This document shows positions 54,073 through 62,747 of a stretch of 64,000 nt of DNA, piece by piece. The stretch lies in assembly GCA_963773635.1 (NCBI GenBank), contig CAVZBW010000005.1, positions 62,001 through 126,000 on the forward strand. Direction: 5' to 3'. Both the position numbers and the translations under genes were made by a program. This stretch comes from CAVZBW01 sp963773635 (GTDB taxonomy: Bacteria > Actinomycetota > Acidimicrobiia > Acidimicrobiales > RAAP-2). Position 1 is the stretch's first letter; every line of letters begins with the position of its first letter. Under the pieces are notes generated by a model. It saw nothing but the letters and a program-made list of their open reading frames with translations. It was not told the origin of the DNA and did not search any database.

Positions 54073-55029
54073 TCAGCCCGGCGAGGCCGAGGCCAGGGCC
54101 CGCCAGAGGGCCGGGTAGCTCGGGTAGACCAGCTCGTCGGTAAGGTAGCCGGCCCGGACGAGCTCGGAATGGAAGCGAGGCAGGTTACGCATCGGGATGC
54201 CCATGTCCACGTGGTGGGCGAGATGCCACCCGGCGTAGTACGGGACCAGCCAGAGGCGTGCGAGCCAGGACTGTCGCACGTGGTGCGTGGTGGCGCGTCG
54301 ATCCGAGCTGGCCTGCATGCCGCCGTGCTCGGCGATCGAGCGGAGCCGGTTGAGCACCCGCCACTGCGTCATCCACGGCAGCCACCACAGCAGGGGGTAG
54401 ATCCACCAGCGTCCGGTGGCCACCCACGAGATCGCCCAGAGCAGCGCCTGGACGCCCAGGAGGGGCAGGATGATGGGCCGGGCCACGCGGGAGCGGACGG
54501 ACTTGAGGAGGGGAACGAAATTCTTCCACCCCGAGATGCCGACGGCGTCGCGCGCCAGTCGGCGCCGCAGCGTGCGGCGGTCGCAGGGGTAGCCGCCGTA
54601 GTAGGCGAGGTCGGGGTCTTTCGGACCGAACTCCTCTCGATGGTGTGCGAAGTGGCCGCGCCGGTAGAGGCCGATGGGCACCCAGGCGGGATAGCCGATG
54701 AGCCAGGTGCCGACCCAGTCGTTGACCCGCTTGTTGGTGAACAACAGCTTGTGCGCAGCCTCGTGCATCAGGATGGCAAACCGCACGTAGAGGGGGCCCA
54801 TGACCAGGAAGGCCACCCCGTACAGGATGGGGTTGTCGATCCAGACCGCGAGCGCCACCACGGCGAAAACGGAGAGCCAGAGCCCGGCCACGGATGCGGC
54901 GTTGCGCTTGTCGTGGATGCGCCGGATCTCCTCCCGGAGCTCCGGCCGGCACATGCCGTTTTCCTGGAGGCGATCCGTGGGTAAGACGTTCGGTCGTGCC
55001 GCCGGCGCGGGCACCACGGATTGGGCCAT
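54073..55029 (-). CDS. Membrane fatty acid desaturase-family protein
   Basis: The 318-residue protein has the three histidine boxes of membrane di-iron desaturases and hydroxylases: MHEAAHKLLF, RGHFAHHREEFG and GWHLAHHVDMGIP. Hydrophobic pairs flank them (VFAVVALAVWI, GVAFLVMGPLYVRFAIL, IYPLLWWLPWMTQW). It would insert a double bond or hydroxyl in an acyl chain or sterol-like lipid using ferredoxin or cytochrome electrons. It is divergent from a PaaX regulator gene with only 26 bases between the starts, so it is the likely regulated target. Confidence 0.88.
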   Translation of the reverse strand: MAQSVVPAPAARPNVLPTDRLQENGMCRPELREEIRRIHDKRNAASVAGLWLSVFAVVALAVWIDNPILYGVAFLVMGPLYVRFAILMHEAAHKLLFTNKRVNDWVGTWLIGYPAWVPIGLYRRGHFAHHREEFGPKDPDLAYYGGYPCDRRTLRRRLARDAVGISGWKNFVPLLKSVRSRVARPIILPLLGVQALLWAISWVATGRWWIYPLLWWLPWMTQWRVLNRLRSIAEHGGMQASSDRRATTHHVRQSWLARLWLVPYYAGWHLAHHVDMGIPMRNLPRFHSELVRAGYLTDELVYPSYPALWRALASASPG

Positions 55030-55055
55030 GAAGCCACATTACTATATAGGATTGT
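55030..55055. promoter_or_regulatory. AT-rich divergent promoter between desaturase and paaX-like genes
   Basis: This 26-base gap (AAGCCACATTACTATATAGG then ATTGT) is strikingly AT-rich for the region. It must carry start signals for both genes, so the transcripts may be leaderless or overlap the opposite gene. ATTAC here and GTAAT at the start of the PaaX-like coding region form distant dyad arms. Confidence 0.4.
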
Positions 55056-55832
55056 ATGGCGCAACAACGTAATGACTCCCTGACGGCTCGATCCGTGCTG
55101 GCCAGCGCCCTCTTGGGGGTCGACCCGCCCGAGCTGCCCGTCTCCTACCTGGTCCGCCTCTCCGGTCTGTTCGACGTCAACGAGAACCGGGCACGGGTGG
55201 CCCTGAGCCGCATGGTGGCGGCGGGAGAGGTCACCACGGACGGAGCGGGCCATTACCGCCTGTCGGGGCACCTGCTCGATCGCCAGCGTCGCCAGGTGGC
55301 CAGCACGGCCGGACGGACGCGGGCCTGGCGCGGGGACTGGCACGTCGTGGTGGTCACCGCGACGGGAAGCCCACCCGAGGTCCGGAACCGGCGCCGGCGA
55401 AGCCTGTCCCTGGCGCGGCTCGCGGAGCTGCGCGAAGGGGTGTGGCTCCGGCCGGACAACCTCGACCTGGTTCTCCCCGAGGAGGTCGACCTGGACGTCC
55501 TCCACCTCCGATCCCGGGTGGACGACGATGCTGCGCTCATGCGGCGCCTGTGGGAACCCGAGCGTTGGGCCGCCGGCGCGGACGAGCTGATCACCCTGCT
55601 CGATCGGCACCCCCCCAACGACTGGGCCGACCTCGCACCCTGCTTTGAGATCGGAGCGGCGGTGGTGCGTCACTTCCAGGCCGACCCGCTCCTGCCGCGC
55701 CAGCTCCTGCCCGCCAGCTGGCCCGGGGAGCGGCTGCGTCGCACGTACGACGAGTGGTACCGGCGGTACCGCCGGCTGCTCGCCGCCTGGAGCCGTTCGG
55801 CGCGTCGGCCGGCCACCGGCTCCCCTCGCTGA
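55056..55832 (+). CDS. PaaX-family transcriptional regulator
   Basis: The ATG at 55056 gives MAQQRNDSLTARSVLASALL. The winged-helix half has LPVSYLVRLSGLFDVNENRA and VALSRMVAAGEVTTDGAGHY; the C-terminal half has the PaaX core WHVVVVTATG, RRSLSLARLAELREGVWLRP and ADPLLPRQLLPASWPGERLR. PaaX repressors of phenylacetate and related catabolism bind aryl-CoA ligands; here the divergent desaturase suggests a lipid-related signal. The length of 258 is normal. Confidence 0.87.
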   Translation: MAQQRNDSLTARSVLASALLGVDPPELPVSYLVRLSGLFDVNENRARVALSRMVAAGEVTTDGAGHYRLSGHLLDRQRRQVASTAGRTRAWRGDWHVVVVTATGSPPEVRNRRRRSLSLARLAELREGVWLRPDNLDLVLPEEVDLDVLHLRSRVDDDAALMRRLWEPERWAAGADELITLLDRHPPNDWADLAPCFEIGAAVVRHFQADPLLPRQLLPASWPGERLRRTYDEWYRRYRRLLAAWSRSARRPATGSPR

Positions 55833-55863
55833 GGCTCCGGCCCGCCGGCGACCGTGCCCCGTG

Positions 55864-56802
55864 TCAGAACTCGAGAACGAGGCGACCCCGCGTGCCGCCG
55901 GCCTCGAGCAGCCGGTGGGCCGCCGACGCCTGGTCGGCCGGAAAGACTCGGGCCACCCTCAGGCTGAGCACGCCTTGCTCGGCTTGCTCGCGCAGCTCTT
56001 CCAATGCGTCGTGCCTCCGCAGGTACTCCCGCACCCAGACGGGCCGCAGGATGACCCCTCGCTCGGTCTCTCCCTCGAACCCACGCACGGTGATCACCTG
56101 CCCACCGTCTCGCACCGCGGGGGCGACGGCCTCGTTGAGCACCGCCGCGTCGACTAGGCCGTCGACGCCGTCCGGCGCCACCTCGCGGATCCGGTCGGCC
56201 ACGTCGGGCCCCCGGCGGACGATCGTGTCGGCTCCCAGGCTCCGCACGAGCTCCTCGTCGGAGGGGCCGGCATCGGCCACGACCTCGAGACCCTCGGTCT
56301 TGGCCAGCTGGATGACGTAACCGCCCAGGGCTCCGGCGGATCCGGTCACGCCGATTCTCTGTCCCGGCACGAGTCCGAGGAGGTCGAGCGCGTGGCGCGC
56401 CGTCAGGCCGTTCATCGGGAGGGTGGCCGCCTCGGCGTCGGTCGAGCCCACCGGCGTGCGCACGACGGACTCGGCCGGCACCGCAACGTGCTCCGCATAG
56501 GCGCCGTGCGCCCCCCTCGGAGCGACGATGGCCATGACGCGGTCGCCCGGCTCGAGGTCCGTCGAGACCCCGGCTCCGACACGCTCGAGGACGCCCGCCA
56601 CCTCCATCCCCGGGACGTGCGGTGGCGGCACGTCGCGAAGTTGCTGCGCCCGTGCACCACTGCGCAGTGCGGTGTCGGTCGGGTTGACGGTCGCCGCACG
56701 GACCCGGATGCCGAGCTGGCCGGGTCCGACGTGCGGCTCGGGCAGGTCGACCACCTGGAGGGCGTCGGGACCCCCGAATTGGTACACCCCGATGGCTCGC
56801 AT
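55864..56802 (-). CDS. NADP-dependent quinone oxidoreductase-like protein (MDR family)
   Basis: The 312-residue zinc-free medium-chain reductase has MRAIGVYQFGGPDALQVVDL, VNPTDTALRSGARAQQ, PGMEVAGVLERVGAGV and the nucleotide-binding loop RIGVTGSAGALGGYVIQLAK. Zinc-ligand cysteines are absent, as in QOR-type members. It likely reduces quinones or enones with NADPH in the cytosol. It is convergent with the PaaX gene (31-base gap) and divergent from thrS. Confidence 0.88.
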   Translation of the reverse strand: MRAIGVYQFGGPDALQVVDLPEPHVGPGQLGIRVRAATVNPTDTALRSGARAQQLRDVPPPHVPGMEVAGVLERVGAGVSTDLEPGDRVMAIVAPRGAHGAYAEHVAVPAESVVRTPVGSTDAEAATLPMNGLTARHALDLLGLVPGQRIGVTGSAGALGGYVIQLAKTEGLEVVADAGPSDEELVRSLGADTIVRRGPDVADRIREVAPDGVDGLVDAAVLNEAVAPAVRDGGQVITVRGFEGETERGVILRPVWVREYLRRHDALEELREQAEQGVLSLRVARVFPADQASAAHRLLEAGGTRGRLVLEF

Positions 56803-56921
56803 ACCCGGAGTAAACGGCGCGTCCCGGCGCGTATTCCGGGCTCGCGCCGGACGGTGACCTCGCGGGTCCGAGGTTCGACCTGGTCAAGAGCCGGTTCTGC
56901 GGCAAGTAACCTCGTCGATTG

Positions 56922-58955
56922 ATGTCGCGCGAGATAGAGATTCGGCTTCCCGACGGCTCCTCCAAGCGGTTGCCCCACGGGTCCACGGCACGCCAGCTCG
57001 CCGAATCGATCGGTCGGCGGCTGGCCAAGGACGCCGTGGCGGCCACGGTGGACGGGCGCCCCGTCGACCTCTCGACCGAGTTGCCGGACGGCGCGGGCGT
57101 CTCGATCGTCACGGCGGCCACGCCACCGGGACGGGACGTCCTGCGCCACTCGACGGCACACGTGCTCGCCCAGGCGGTGCTCGAGCTGTGGCCCGGAGCC
57201 CACTTCGCCATCGGCCCGGCCATCGAGGACGGCTTCTACTACGACTTTGAGCTGCCCCGGGGTGCCCGGTTCCACGACGACGACCTCCCTCGCATCGAGG
57301 CCAAGATGCGCGAGATCGTCGCCGAGGACCAGCCCTTCGTGCGAGAGGAGCACGATCTTGCCGAGGGCCTCGAGATCTTCTCCGATCAGCCCTTCAAGCA
57401 GGAGATCATCAAGGCCGTGGCCGCAGGGGCGGACGAGGTGGACGCCGGTCCGTCGGGACCTGCCGGCGAGGGGGGCGGCAACGGCCCGATCGTCTCCGTC
57501 TATCGCAACTCCGACCGCTTCGCCGACCTCTGCCGTGGTCCCCACGTTCCCTCGACCGGACGGCTGGGCCACTTCCATCTGCAGCGGGTGGCCGGCGCCT
57601 ACTGGCGGGGCGACGAAAAGCGGCCGCAGCTGCAGCGCATCTACGGGACGGCCTGGGAATCGGAAGCCGCCCTGAGCGAGCACCTCCATCGGTTGGAGGA
57701 GGCCGAGCGGCGCGATCACCGCAAGCTCGGGGCCGAGCTCGACCTGTTCTCCTTCCCGCCCGAGATCGGTTCGGGGCTCGCCGTCTTCCATCCGAAGGGG
57801 GGGATGATCCGCAAGCTGATGGAGGACTACTCGCGCGGGCGCCACGAGGCGGGCGGCTACGAGTTCGTCTACAGCCCCCACGTGTCCAAGGCGGACCTCT
57901 TCGAGATCTCGGGACACGTGGACTGGTTTGGGGACGCCATGTTCCCGCCGATGGAGCTCGACGAGGGGCACCGGTACTTCGTCAAGCCGATGAACTGCCC
58001 GTTCCACATCCTCGTGTATCGCAGCCGCCAACGGTCCTACCGGGAGCTCCCGATGCGGCTGTTCGAGTTTGGCAGCGTGTACCGCTACGAGAAGTCGGGC
58101 GTCGTCCTCGGGCTCACCCGGGTCCGTGGGATGACCCAGGACGACGCGCACATCTTTTGCACACGAGGGCAGATGCCCGGCGAGCTGGCCTCCGTCTTGG
58201 ACTTCGTCCTCGACCTCTTGCGGGACTTCGGTCTCGACGACTTCTACCTCGAGCTCTCGACCCGGCCCGCCGGCAAGGCCGTCGGCACGGAGGAGGAGTG
58301 GGAGGAGGCGACCGAGGCCCTGCGCGCCCTGGGCGAGGCCAAGGGCCTGGAGCTCGTCATGGACGAGGGCGGCGGTGCCTTCTACGGGCCCAAGATCTCC
58401 GTGCAGACACGCGACGCCATCGGCAGGACGTGGCAGATGTCGACGATCCAGCTCGACTTCCAGCTGCCGGTCCGCTTCGGGCTCGAGTACGTGGGCTCCG
58501 ACAACGCCCGGCACCGGCCCGTCATGATCCACCGGGCGCTCTTCGGGTCCGTGGAGCGCTTCATGGCGATCCTGATCGAGCACTACGCGGGTGCCTTGCC
58601 GACCTGGCTGATGCCCGAGCAGGTCCGGGTCCTCCCCATCAAGGACTCGCACGAGGAGTACGCCACGCACGTGGTGGGACGGCTGCAATCGCACGGCATC
58701 CGGGCCTCCTGGGCCGAGGCGGACGAGCCGGTGGGTACCCGGGTACGGAGGGGGAAGCTCGACAAGCTGCCCTACGTGCTCGTGGTGGGCGACGACGACG
58801 TCGCCTCGGGGACCGTCGGCGTCAACCGGCGCGGCGGCGACCGCCCCGAGCGCGGGGTGCCGCTGGACGCCTTCATCGACGCGGTGGTCGACGAGATCGA
58901 GCGGCGTGCGCTCCCGGGCGCGGGCGGCCCGGGCACTGCGGCTGCCTCCGCCTGA
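56922..58955 (+). CDS. thrS: Threonyl-tRNA synthetase
   Basis: The ATG at 56922 is used rather than the TTG just before it. The 677-residue enzyme has an N-terminal TGS domain (IRLPDGSSKRLPHGSTARQL), an editing domain with HSTAHVLAQAVLELWPGAHF and DLCRGPHVPSTG, the class II catalytic core (MNCPFHILVYRSRQRSYREL, FEFGSVYRYEKSGVVLGLTR, MTQDDAHIFC, RPVMIHRALFGSVERF) and an anticodon-binding domain. The Cys of MNCP and the His of DDAH and MIHR are the zinc ligands. It charges tRNA-Thr. It is probably cotranscribed with the HIT gene 16 bases downstream. Confidence 0.97.
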   Translation: MSREIEIRLPDGSSKRLPHGSTARQLAESIGRRLAKDAVAATVDGRPVDLSTELPDGAGVSIVTAATPPGRDVLRHSTAHVLAQAVLELWPGAHFAIGPAIEDGFYYDFELPRGARFHDDDLPRIEAKMREIVAEDQPFVREEHDLAEGLEIFSDQPFKQEIIKAVAAGADEVDAGPSGPAGEGGGNGPIVSVYRNSDRFADLCRGPHVPSTGRLGHFHLQRVAGAYWRGDEKRPQLQRIYGTAWESEAALSEHLHRLEEAERRDHRKLGAELDLFSFPPEIGSGLAVFHPKGGMIRKLMEDYSRGRHEAGGYEFVYSPHVSKADLFEISGHVDWFGDAMFPPMELDEGHRYFVKPMNCPFHILVYRSRQRSYRELPMRLFEFGSVYRYEKSGVVLGLTRVRGMTQDDAHIFCTRGQMPGELASVLDFVLDLLRDFGLDDFYLELSTRPAGKAVGTEEEWEEATEALRALGEAKGLELVMDEGGGAFYGPKISVQTRDAIGRTWQMSTIQLDFQLPVRFGLEYVGSDNARHRPVMIHRALFGSVERFMAILIEHYAGALPTWLMPEQVRVLPIKDSHEEYATHVVGRLQSHGIRASWAEADEPVGTRVRRGKLDKLPYVLVVGDDDVASGTVGVNRRGGDRPERGVPLDAFIDAVVDEIERRALPGAGGPGTAAASA

Positions 58956-58971
58956 GGCCCGGTCGAGCGCG

Positions 58972-59490
58972 GTGACTCTCGAGCGACTCTGGGCCGCTTG
59001 GCGGCACCAGTACGTGAGCGAGGCCACCGAGGCGGAGCGGCGAGGCGAGGACGGCGGGTGCGTCTTCTGCGCCATCGCCGAGAGCGGATCGCCGAGTCCG
59101 GAGAACGGAATCGTCTGGCGCGGCGAGCTCGCCTTCGCAGTGCTCAACGCGTTCCCCTACGGGAGCGGACACCTGCTGGTCCTCCCCCTGCGCCACGTCT
59201 CAGCGCTGGGAGACCTCGATCCGGCCGAATCGGTGGCCCTGTGGGACGCGACCCGTGCCGCCGTGTCGGCGATCGAGGCCGCCTACCAGCCCGACGGTGC
59301 CAACCTCGGGGCCAACCTGGGCCGTGCCGCCGGAGCCGGCATCCCGGGGCACCTCCACCTGCACGTCCTCCCTCGATGGTCCGGGGACACCAACTTCATG
59401 ACCTCGGTCGCCGGCGTGCGGGTCCTGCCCGAGGCGCTGAGCGAGTCCTGGGCCAAGATCCGCAAGGCCTGGCCCGATGGGTCGTTGTAG
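58972..59490 (+). CDS. HIT-family nucleotide hydrolase/phosphorylase
   Basis: The GTG at 58972 begins VTLERLWAAWRHQYVSEATE. CVFCAIAES holds a cysteine pair for zinc, LAFAVLNAFPYGSGHLLVLP is the family core, and GHLHLHVLPRW is the catalytic HxHxH. The 172-residue protein resembles the AP4A-phosphorylase-like HIT proteins encoded next to thrS in many actinobacteria. It probably cleaves dinucleoside polyphosphates or adenylylated metabolites. The phosphatidyltransferase genes that often follow are absent, so conserved synteny ends here. Confidence 0.9.
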   Translation: MTLERLWAAWRHQYVSEATEAERRGEDGGCVFCAIAESGSPSPENGIVWRGELAFAVLNAFPYGSGHLLVLPLRHVSALGDLDPAESVALWDATRAAVSAIEAAYQPDGANLGANLGRAAGAGIPGHLHLHVLPRWSGDTNFMTSVAGVRVLPEALSESWAKIRKAWPDGSL

Positions 59491-59516
59491 GGTCTGGGCC
59501 GGTTAAATGCCGTGAC

Positions 59517-59528
59517 GGTTATATAACC
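59517..59528. promoter_or_regulatory. Palindrome GGTTATATAACC upstream of ArsR gene
   Basis: This perfect 12-base palindrome lies 19 bases before the ArsR start and overlaps an AT-rich stretch likely to contain the promoter. ArsR/SmtB proteins bind such short dyads and repress their own operon. A related GGTTAAAT lies just upstream. Confidence 0.5.
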
Positions 59529-59547
59529 TGACAGGTATGCTCTTGGG

Positions 59548-59871
59548 GTGTTCGAGGTCCTGGCGGAGCCCCATCGTCGCCGCATCCTCGATTTGTTGCG
59601 CACCGAGGACCTCCCCGTAGGCGCACTCGTCGCGGCCTTGGGGATCAGCCAACCGGGCGTCTCCAAGCACCTGCGCGTCCTGCGCGCCGCCGGATTGGTG
59701 GAGGTCATCCCCGACGCGCAGCGCCGGGTGTACCGACTGTTGGCGGAGCCGCTGCGGGAGATCGACGAGTGGCTTGCGCCCTATCGGCGCGCCTGGGAGA
59801 CCCGGCTGGACGACCTCGAGCGACATCTGGACGAGATGGGTCAGGGAGAAGACGGGGGGACTGCCCGATGA
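59548..59871 (+). CDS. ArsR-family transcriptional regulator
   Basis: The GTG at 59548 begins MFEVLAEPHRRRILDLLRTE. The winged helix is LVAALGISQPGVSKHLRVLR followed by AGLVEVIPDAQRRVYRLLAE. Cysteine metal sites are absent, so it is not a classic metal sensor. The 107-residue protein belongs to the group that pairs with SRPBCC proteins; its stop overlaps the next ATG (ATGA). Confidence 0.92.
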   Translation: MFEVLAEPHRRRILDLLRTEDLPVGALVAALGISQPGVSKHLRVLRAAGLVEVIPDAQRRVYRLLAEPLREIDEWLAPYRRAWETRLDDLERHLDEMGQGEDGGTAR

Positions 59872-60410
59872 CCGGCGACGACGGCTGCGGCGACGATGCT
59901 CACGGGAGGCTCGAGGTCGAGGGAGAGCGGGTGCAGCTCGTGTTTGTGCGCCATCTCGAGCATCCCCCGGAAAAGGTCTGGAGGGCCATCACCGAGCCCG
60001 AGCATCTCGCCGCCTGGTTTCCTCAGAGCGTCGAGGGCGAGCGCCGCGTGGGGGCCCAGCTCCGATTCGTGAGCTCGACCGGGGAGAGCTTCGAGGGGAA
60101 GATGCTCGAATTCGATCCACCGAGAGCCATGGCGTTTAACTGGGGTGGGGACACCCTCCGCCTCGAGCTGAGGCGGAGGATCGTGGGACGAGGCTCACGT
60201 TGATCGACACGTTCGACGACCTCGGCAAGGCCGCGCGTGACGCCGCCGGCTGGCACGAATGCCTCGATCGCCTCGGTGTTGACCTGGCGGGTCAGGCACA
60301 GCCGGCCTGGGGTGAGCGCTGGCGCGGTCGTGCATCCGTGGTACGTGGAAACCTTCGGATCACGGGCCGCCACGGTGGGACCGCCGCAGGGCGGGGAGGA
60401 GCAGCGGTAG
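59868..60410 (+). CDS. SRPBCC (AHSA1/START-like) domain protein, two frameshifts
   Basis: From the ATG at 59868 the first frame gives VFVRHLEHPPEKVWRAITEP and HLAAWFPQSVEGERRVGAQL through FDPPRAMAFNWGGDTLRLEL. After a shift near 60165 the sequence continues RLTLIDTFDDLGKAARDAAG and WHECLDRLGVDLAG, and after another near 60325 VVHPWYVETFGSRAATVGPP, ending at 60410. This is the AHSA1 helix-grip fold of about 180 residues, with a hydrophobic ligand cavity. Its ArsR partner points to an uncharacterised regulator/binder pair found across actinobacteria. Confidence 0.8.
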
Positions 60411-60419
60411 GGTCGAGCG

Positions 60420-61199
60420 ATGGCATCTCGACCCGTCGCCGTAGTCACGGGGGCGTCCTCGGGGATAGGGGAGCAGATGGCCCGGCGATTGGCCGCCACG
60501 GGGCACGACCTGGTGCTCGTCGCCCGTCGCCGAGAGCGCCTCGAGCGACTGGCGGAGGAGCTGCGAGCCGAAGACGGGGCCCAATCGGAGATCCTGGTAG
60601 CGGACCTGCAAGAAGAGGACGGTCTCCAAGCGGTCCGATCGAGGATCGAGCAGGGCGATCCGCCCGCCGTCGTGATCAACAACGCGGGATTCGGCCGGTA
60701 CGGTCCCTTCGTCGACCAGTCCGTGGACGAGGTCGGGGAGATGGTCCGTCTCGACGTGCTCGCGGTCACGATCCTCAGCCGGGCCGCGCTCGGCGTCATG
60801 GTGCCGAGGCGCTCGGGCAAGCTCCTCAACGTCGCTTCCACGGCGGCTTTCGCCCCGGGACCCTTGGGCGCGGTGTACCACGCCTCCAAGGCGTACGTGA
60901 CCTCTCTGTCGGAGGCGCTGCACGAAGAGGCGGCGCCTCACGGCGTCCACGTCACCGTGTTGTGTCCCGGGTTCACCCCGACGGGTTTCCAGGAGCGAGC
61001 GGAGGTAGGCCTGGGCAGCCTGCCCGGATGGATGCTGACGGATGCGGCGACGGTCGCCCGGGAGGGGCTCGCGGCCCTCGACCGCAACGATGCGATCTGT
61101 GTGCCCGGGGTCGTCAACAAGGCGGCCGCGATCAGTACGAAGCTCGGTCCCCGTTGGGTCGTGCGCAAGGGTTCGGGCTGGCTCCTCAAGCGGATCTGA
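60420..61199 (+). CDS. Short-chain dehydrogenase (DltE-like)
   Basis: The 259-residue protein has the NADP-type loop VVTGASSGIGEQMARRL, the cofactor-specific LVLVARRRERLERLAEEL, INNAGFGRYGPFVDQS, the serine strand LLNVASTAAFAPG and the YHASKAYVTSLSEAL active site. The CPGFTPTGFQERA segment and the KLGPRWVVRKGSGWLLKRI tail resemble the DltE/YqjQ group. The substrate is probably an alcohol or ketone. It begins 10 bases after the SRPBCC gene. Confidence 0.9.
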   Translation: MASRPVAVVTGASSGIGEQMARRLAATGHDLVLVARRRERLERLAEELRAEDGAQSEILVADLQEEDGLQAVRSRIEQGDPPAVVINNAGFGRYGPFVDQSVDEVGEMVRLDVLAVTILSRAALGVMVPRRSGKLLNVASTAAFAPGPLGAVYHASKAYVTSLSEALHEEAAPHGVHVTVLCPGFTPTGFQERAEVGLGSLPGWMLTDAATVAREGLAALDRNDAICVPGVVNKAAAISTKLGPRWVVRKGSGWLLKRI

Positions 61200-61278
61200 G
61201 GTGCCGCCGGCCGAGGCGGGCCCAATTGGCTATATCGGATAACTCAATACTGTCACTGCCCCCGGTTACCGTTGTTCC

Positions 61279-62400
61279 ATGGCCATCGCGGCGACCACAC
61301 CCCCGAGCGGAACGAGACGGTCCCTGGTGGCGGCCTGCCATCCGACGGGGCGGCTCGGCACGGCCGGACATCCCGGTCTGTGCCGGCTCCTCGAGGTCCA
61401 GCGGGCCCTCGCCGAGCTGGCCGAGGACTTCTCGAGCGAAGGTCTCTTGCCGAGCGAGGCGGTTCGAGGCCTCGAGGTGGCATCCCGTCTGGTCAACCAG
61501 GCGACCACGGTCCGCGGTCTGCTCGCAAAGGCGGTGCGAGACACCCGAGGGTGGCAAAAGGGACTGGACCGATCTGCGGGCCACTTCGTCGGCCGCATGA
61601 CGGGTACTTCCGTCCGGGACGCTGACGACCTCCTGGAGACCGCGGACGCCCTCGAGGCGCTCCCCGCGACGGAGGCCGCGGCTCGCAGGGGAGAGCTCTC
61701 CCGAGAGCAACTGGCCGCGGTCACGAAAGGGGCCAACGCCAATCCCGAGGCCGAGGGTTCGCTCCTCGACACGGCGCGGCGGGGTTCGCTCGGCGAGCTC
61801 AAGGACCAGGCACGGAAGGTCTGCTTCTCCGCCGAGCCCGATCCCGAGGCTCGTCGCAGGCGGCTCCACGCGCGACGGTCCCTGCGCACTTACGCCGACC
61901 AGGAGGGTGCCTTCCACCTGCACCTGACTCATGCCCCCGAGATCGGAGCAAGGCTGAAGGGCCGGCTCGACCCCTTGATCGAAAAGCTCTTCCAAGACGC
62001 TCGGCGAGCGGGACGCCGGGAGCGCCCCGAGGCGTATGCGGCCGACGCGTTGGTGGCCGCGGTCTGTGGGGATACCTCCGGACAGCCGACCAGCTCCAAG
62101 CCGAAATACATCGTCCGCATCGACCATGCCGCCTTGGTTCGCGGCCAGGCCCAGGGCGACGAGGTCTGCGAGGTCCCGGGGGTAGGCCCAGTCAGCGTCG
62201 CGGCCATCAAGGAGCTGGCCTTGGACGAAGACCCGTTCTGGACCGCCATCGTGACCAAGGGCCACGATGGCGCAGGAGAGACCGGGCCCGAAAAGGGGCC
62301 CACAACGGGCCCGGGAAGCGTGCTCCGGGATCCCAGGGTGCGGAGAGGGCTAAGGGGGGGGCCTAGGGAAGGGGGGGCGGGGTATCGAGACGGAGGCTGA
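61279..62400 (+). CDS. DUF222 (13E12-type) protein lacking the HNH nuclease end
   Basis: The ATG at 61279 is preceded by an AT-rich stretch. The DUF222 region is clear: ALAELAEDFSSEGLLPSEAV, LVNQATTVRGLLAKAVRDTR, AAARRGELSREQLAAVTKGA and FHLHLTHAPEIGARLKGRLD. It continues to VCEVPGVGPVSVAAIKELAL and AIVTKGHD, the point at which relatives go on to a C-terminal HNH domain. Here about 45 Gly/Pro/Arg-rich residues follow and stop, so the nuclease part is missing. Full-length members are dispersed actinobacterial repeats of possible mobile origin. The degenerate tail begins near 62270, just before G-rich DNA. Confidence 0.83.
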   Translation: MAIAATTPPSGTRRSLVAACHPTGRLGTAGHPGLCRLLEVQRALAELAEDFSSEGLLPSEAVRGLEVASRLVNQATTVRGLLAKAVRDTRGWQKGLDRSAGHFVGRMTGTSVRDADDLLETADALEALPATEAAARRGELSREQLAAVTKGANANPEAEGSLLDTARRGSLGELKDQARKVCFSAEPDPEARRRRLHARRSLRTYADQEGAFHLHLTHAPEIGARLKGRLDPLIEKLFQDARRAGRRERPEAYAADALVAAVCGDTSGQPTSSKPKYIVRIDHAALVRGQAQGDEVCEVPGVGPVSVAAIKELALDEDPFWTAIVTKGHDGAGETGPEKGPTTGPGSVLRDPRVRRGLRGGPREGGAGYRDGG

Positions 62401-62747
62401 TCGAAGGGCCCAAGGGGGGGGTGGGGTGCAGAACGAGGTCATCGGGGCGCCTACGTCCGGCTCAAGTCCATTGATGGCCGCAATCGAGCTGGTAGCTGCC
62501 ACTTTCCGGCTCTAGCGGCACCGGCAGAGCCACCAGAAGTGCCGGTGAACTGGGCCTTTGGCGATCGGGATTGAGGCTACGGTTTCTGGGTGCCATCCAT
62601 GAGTACGGCTCCTGCAGCCTGTGATCCCATGGCCCCGGACACGTCTACCAGGAGAGTTCTCGTCGTCACTGGAGCTGGTGCGAGCCTGACCCTCCAGGAC
62701 CCAGGGCATCCCCCTGGATGTCATAACCCCTCCCTACCATCGCCGCC
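62401..62747. other. Gene-poor gap between DUF222 and SRAP genes
   Basis: No convincing coding sequence is seen here in either direction; the open frames match no recognisable family. The start of the gap continues the runs of seven or eight G that begin near 62354 in the truncated DUF222 tail. The rest is mixed sequence. The SRAP promoter should lie just before 62748, but no clear -10 element was identified. Confidence 0.5.

Noticed and set aside
56412..59147. Long reverse-strand open frame opposite thrS
   Set aside because: It is an antisense shadow of thrS and the quinone reductase gene; the composition is Arg/His/Pro-rich without motifs.
61279..62400. DUF222 gene as an active mobile element
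   Set aside because: No terminal inverted repeats, target duplication or transposase were seen, and the HNH half is missing.
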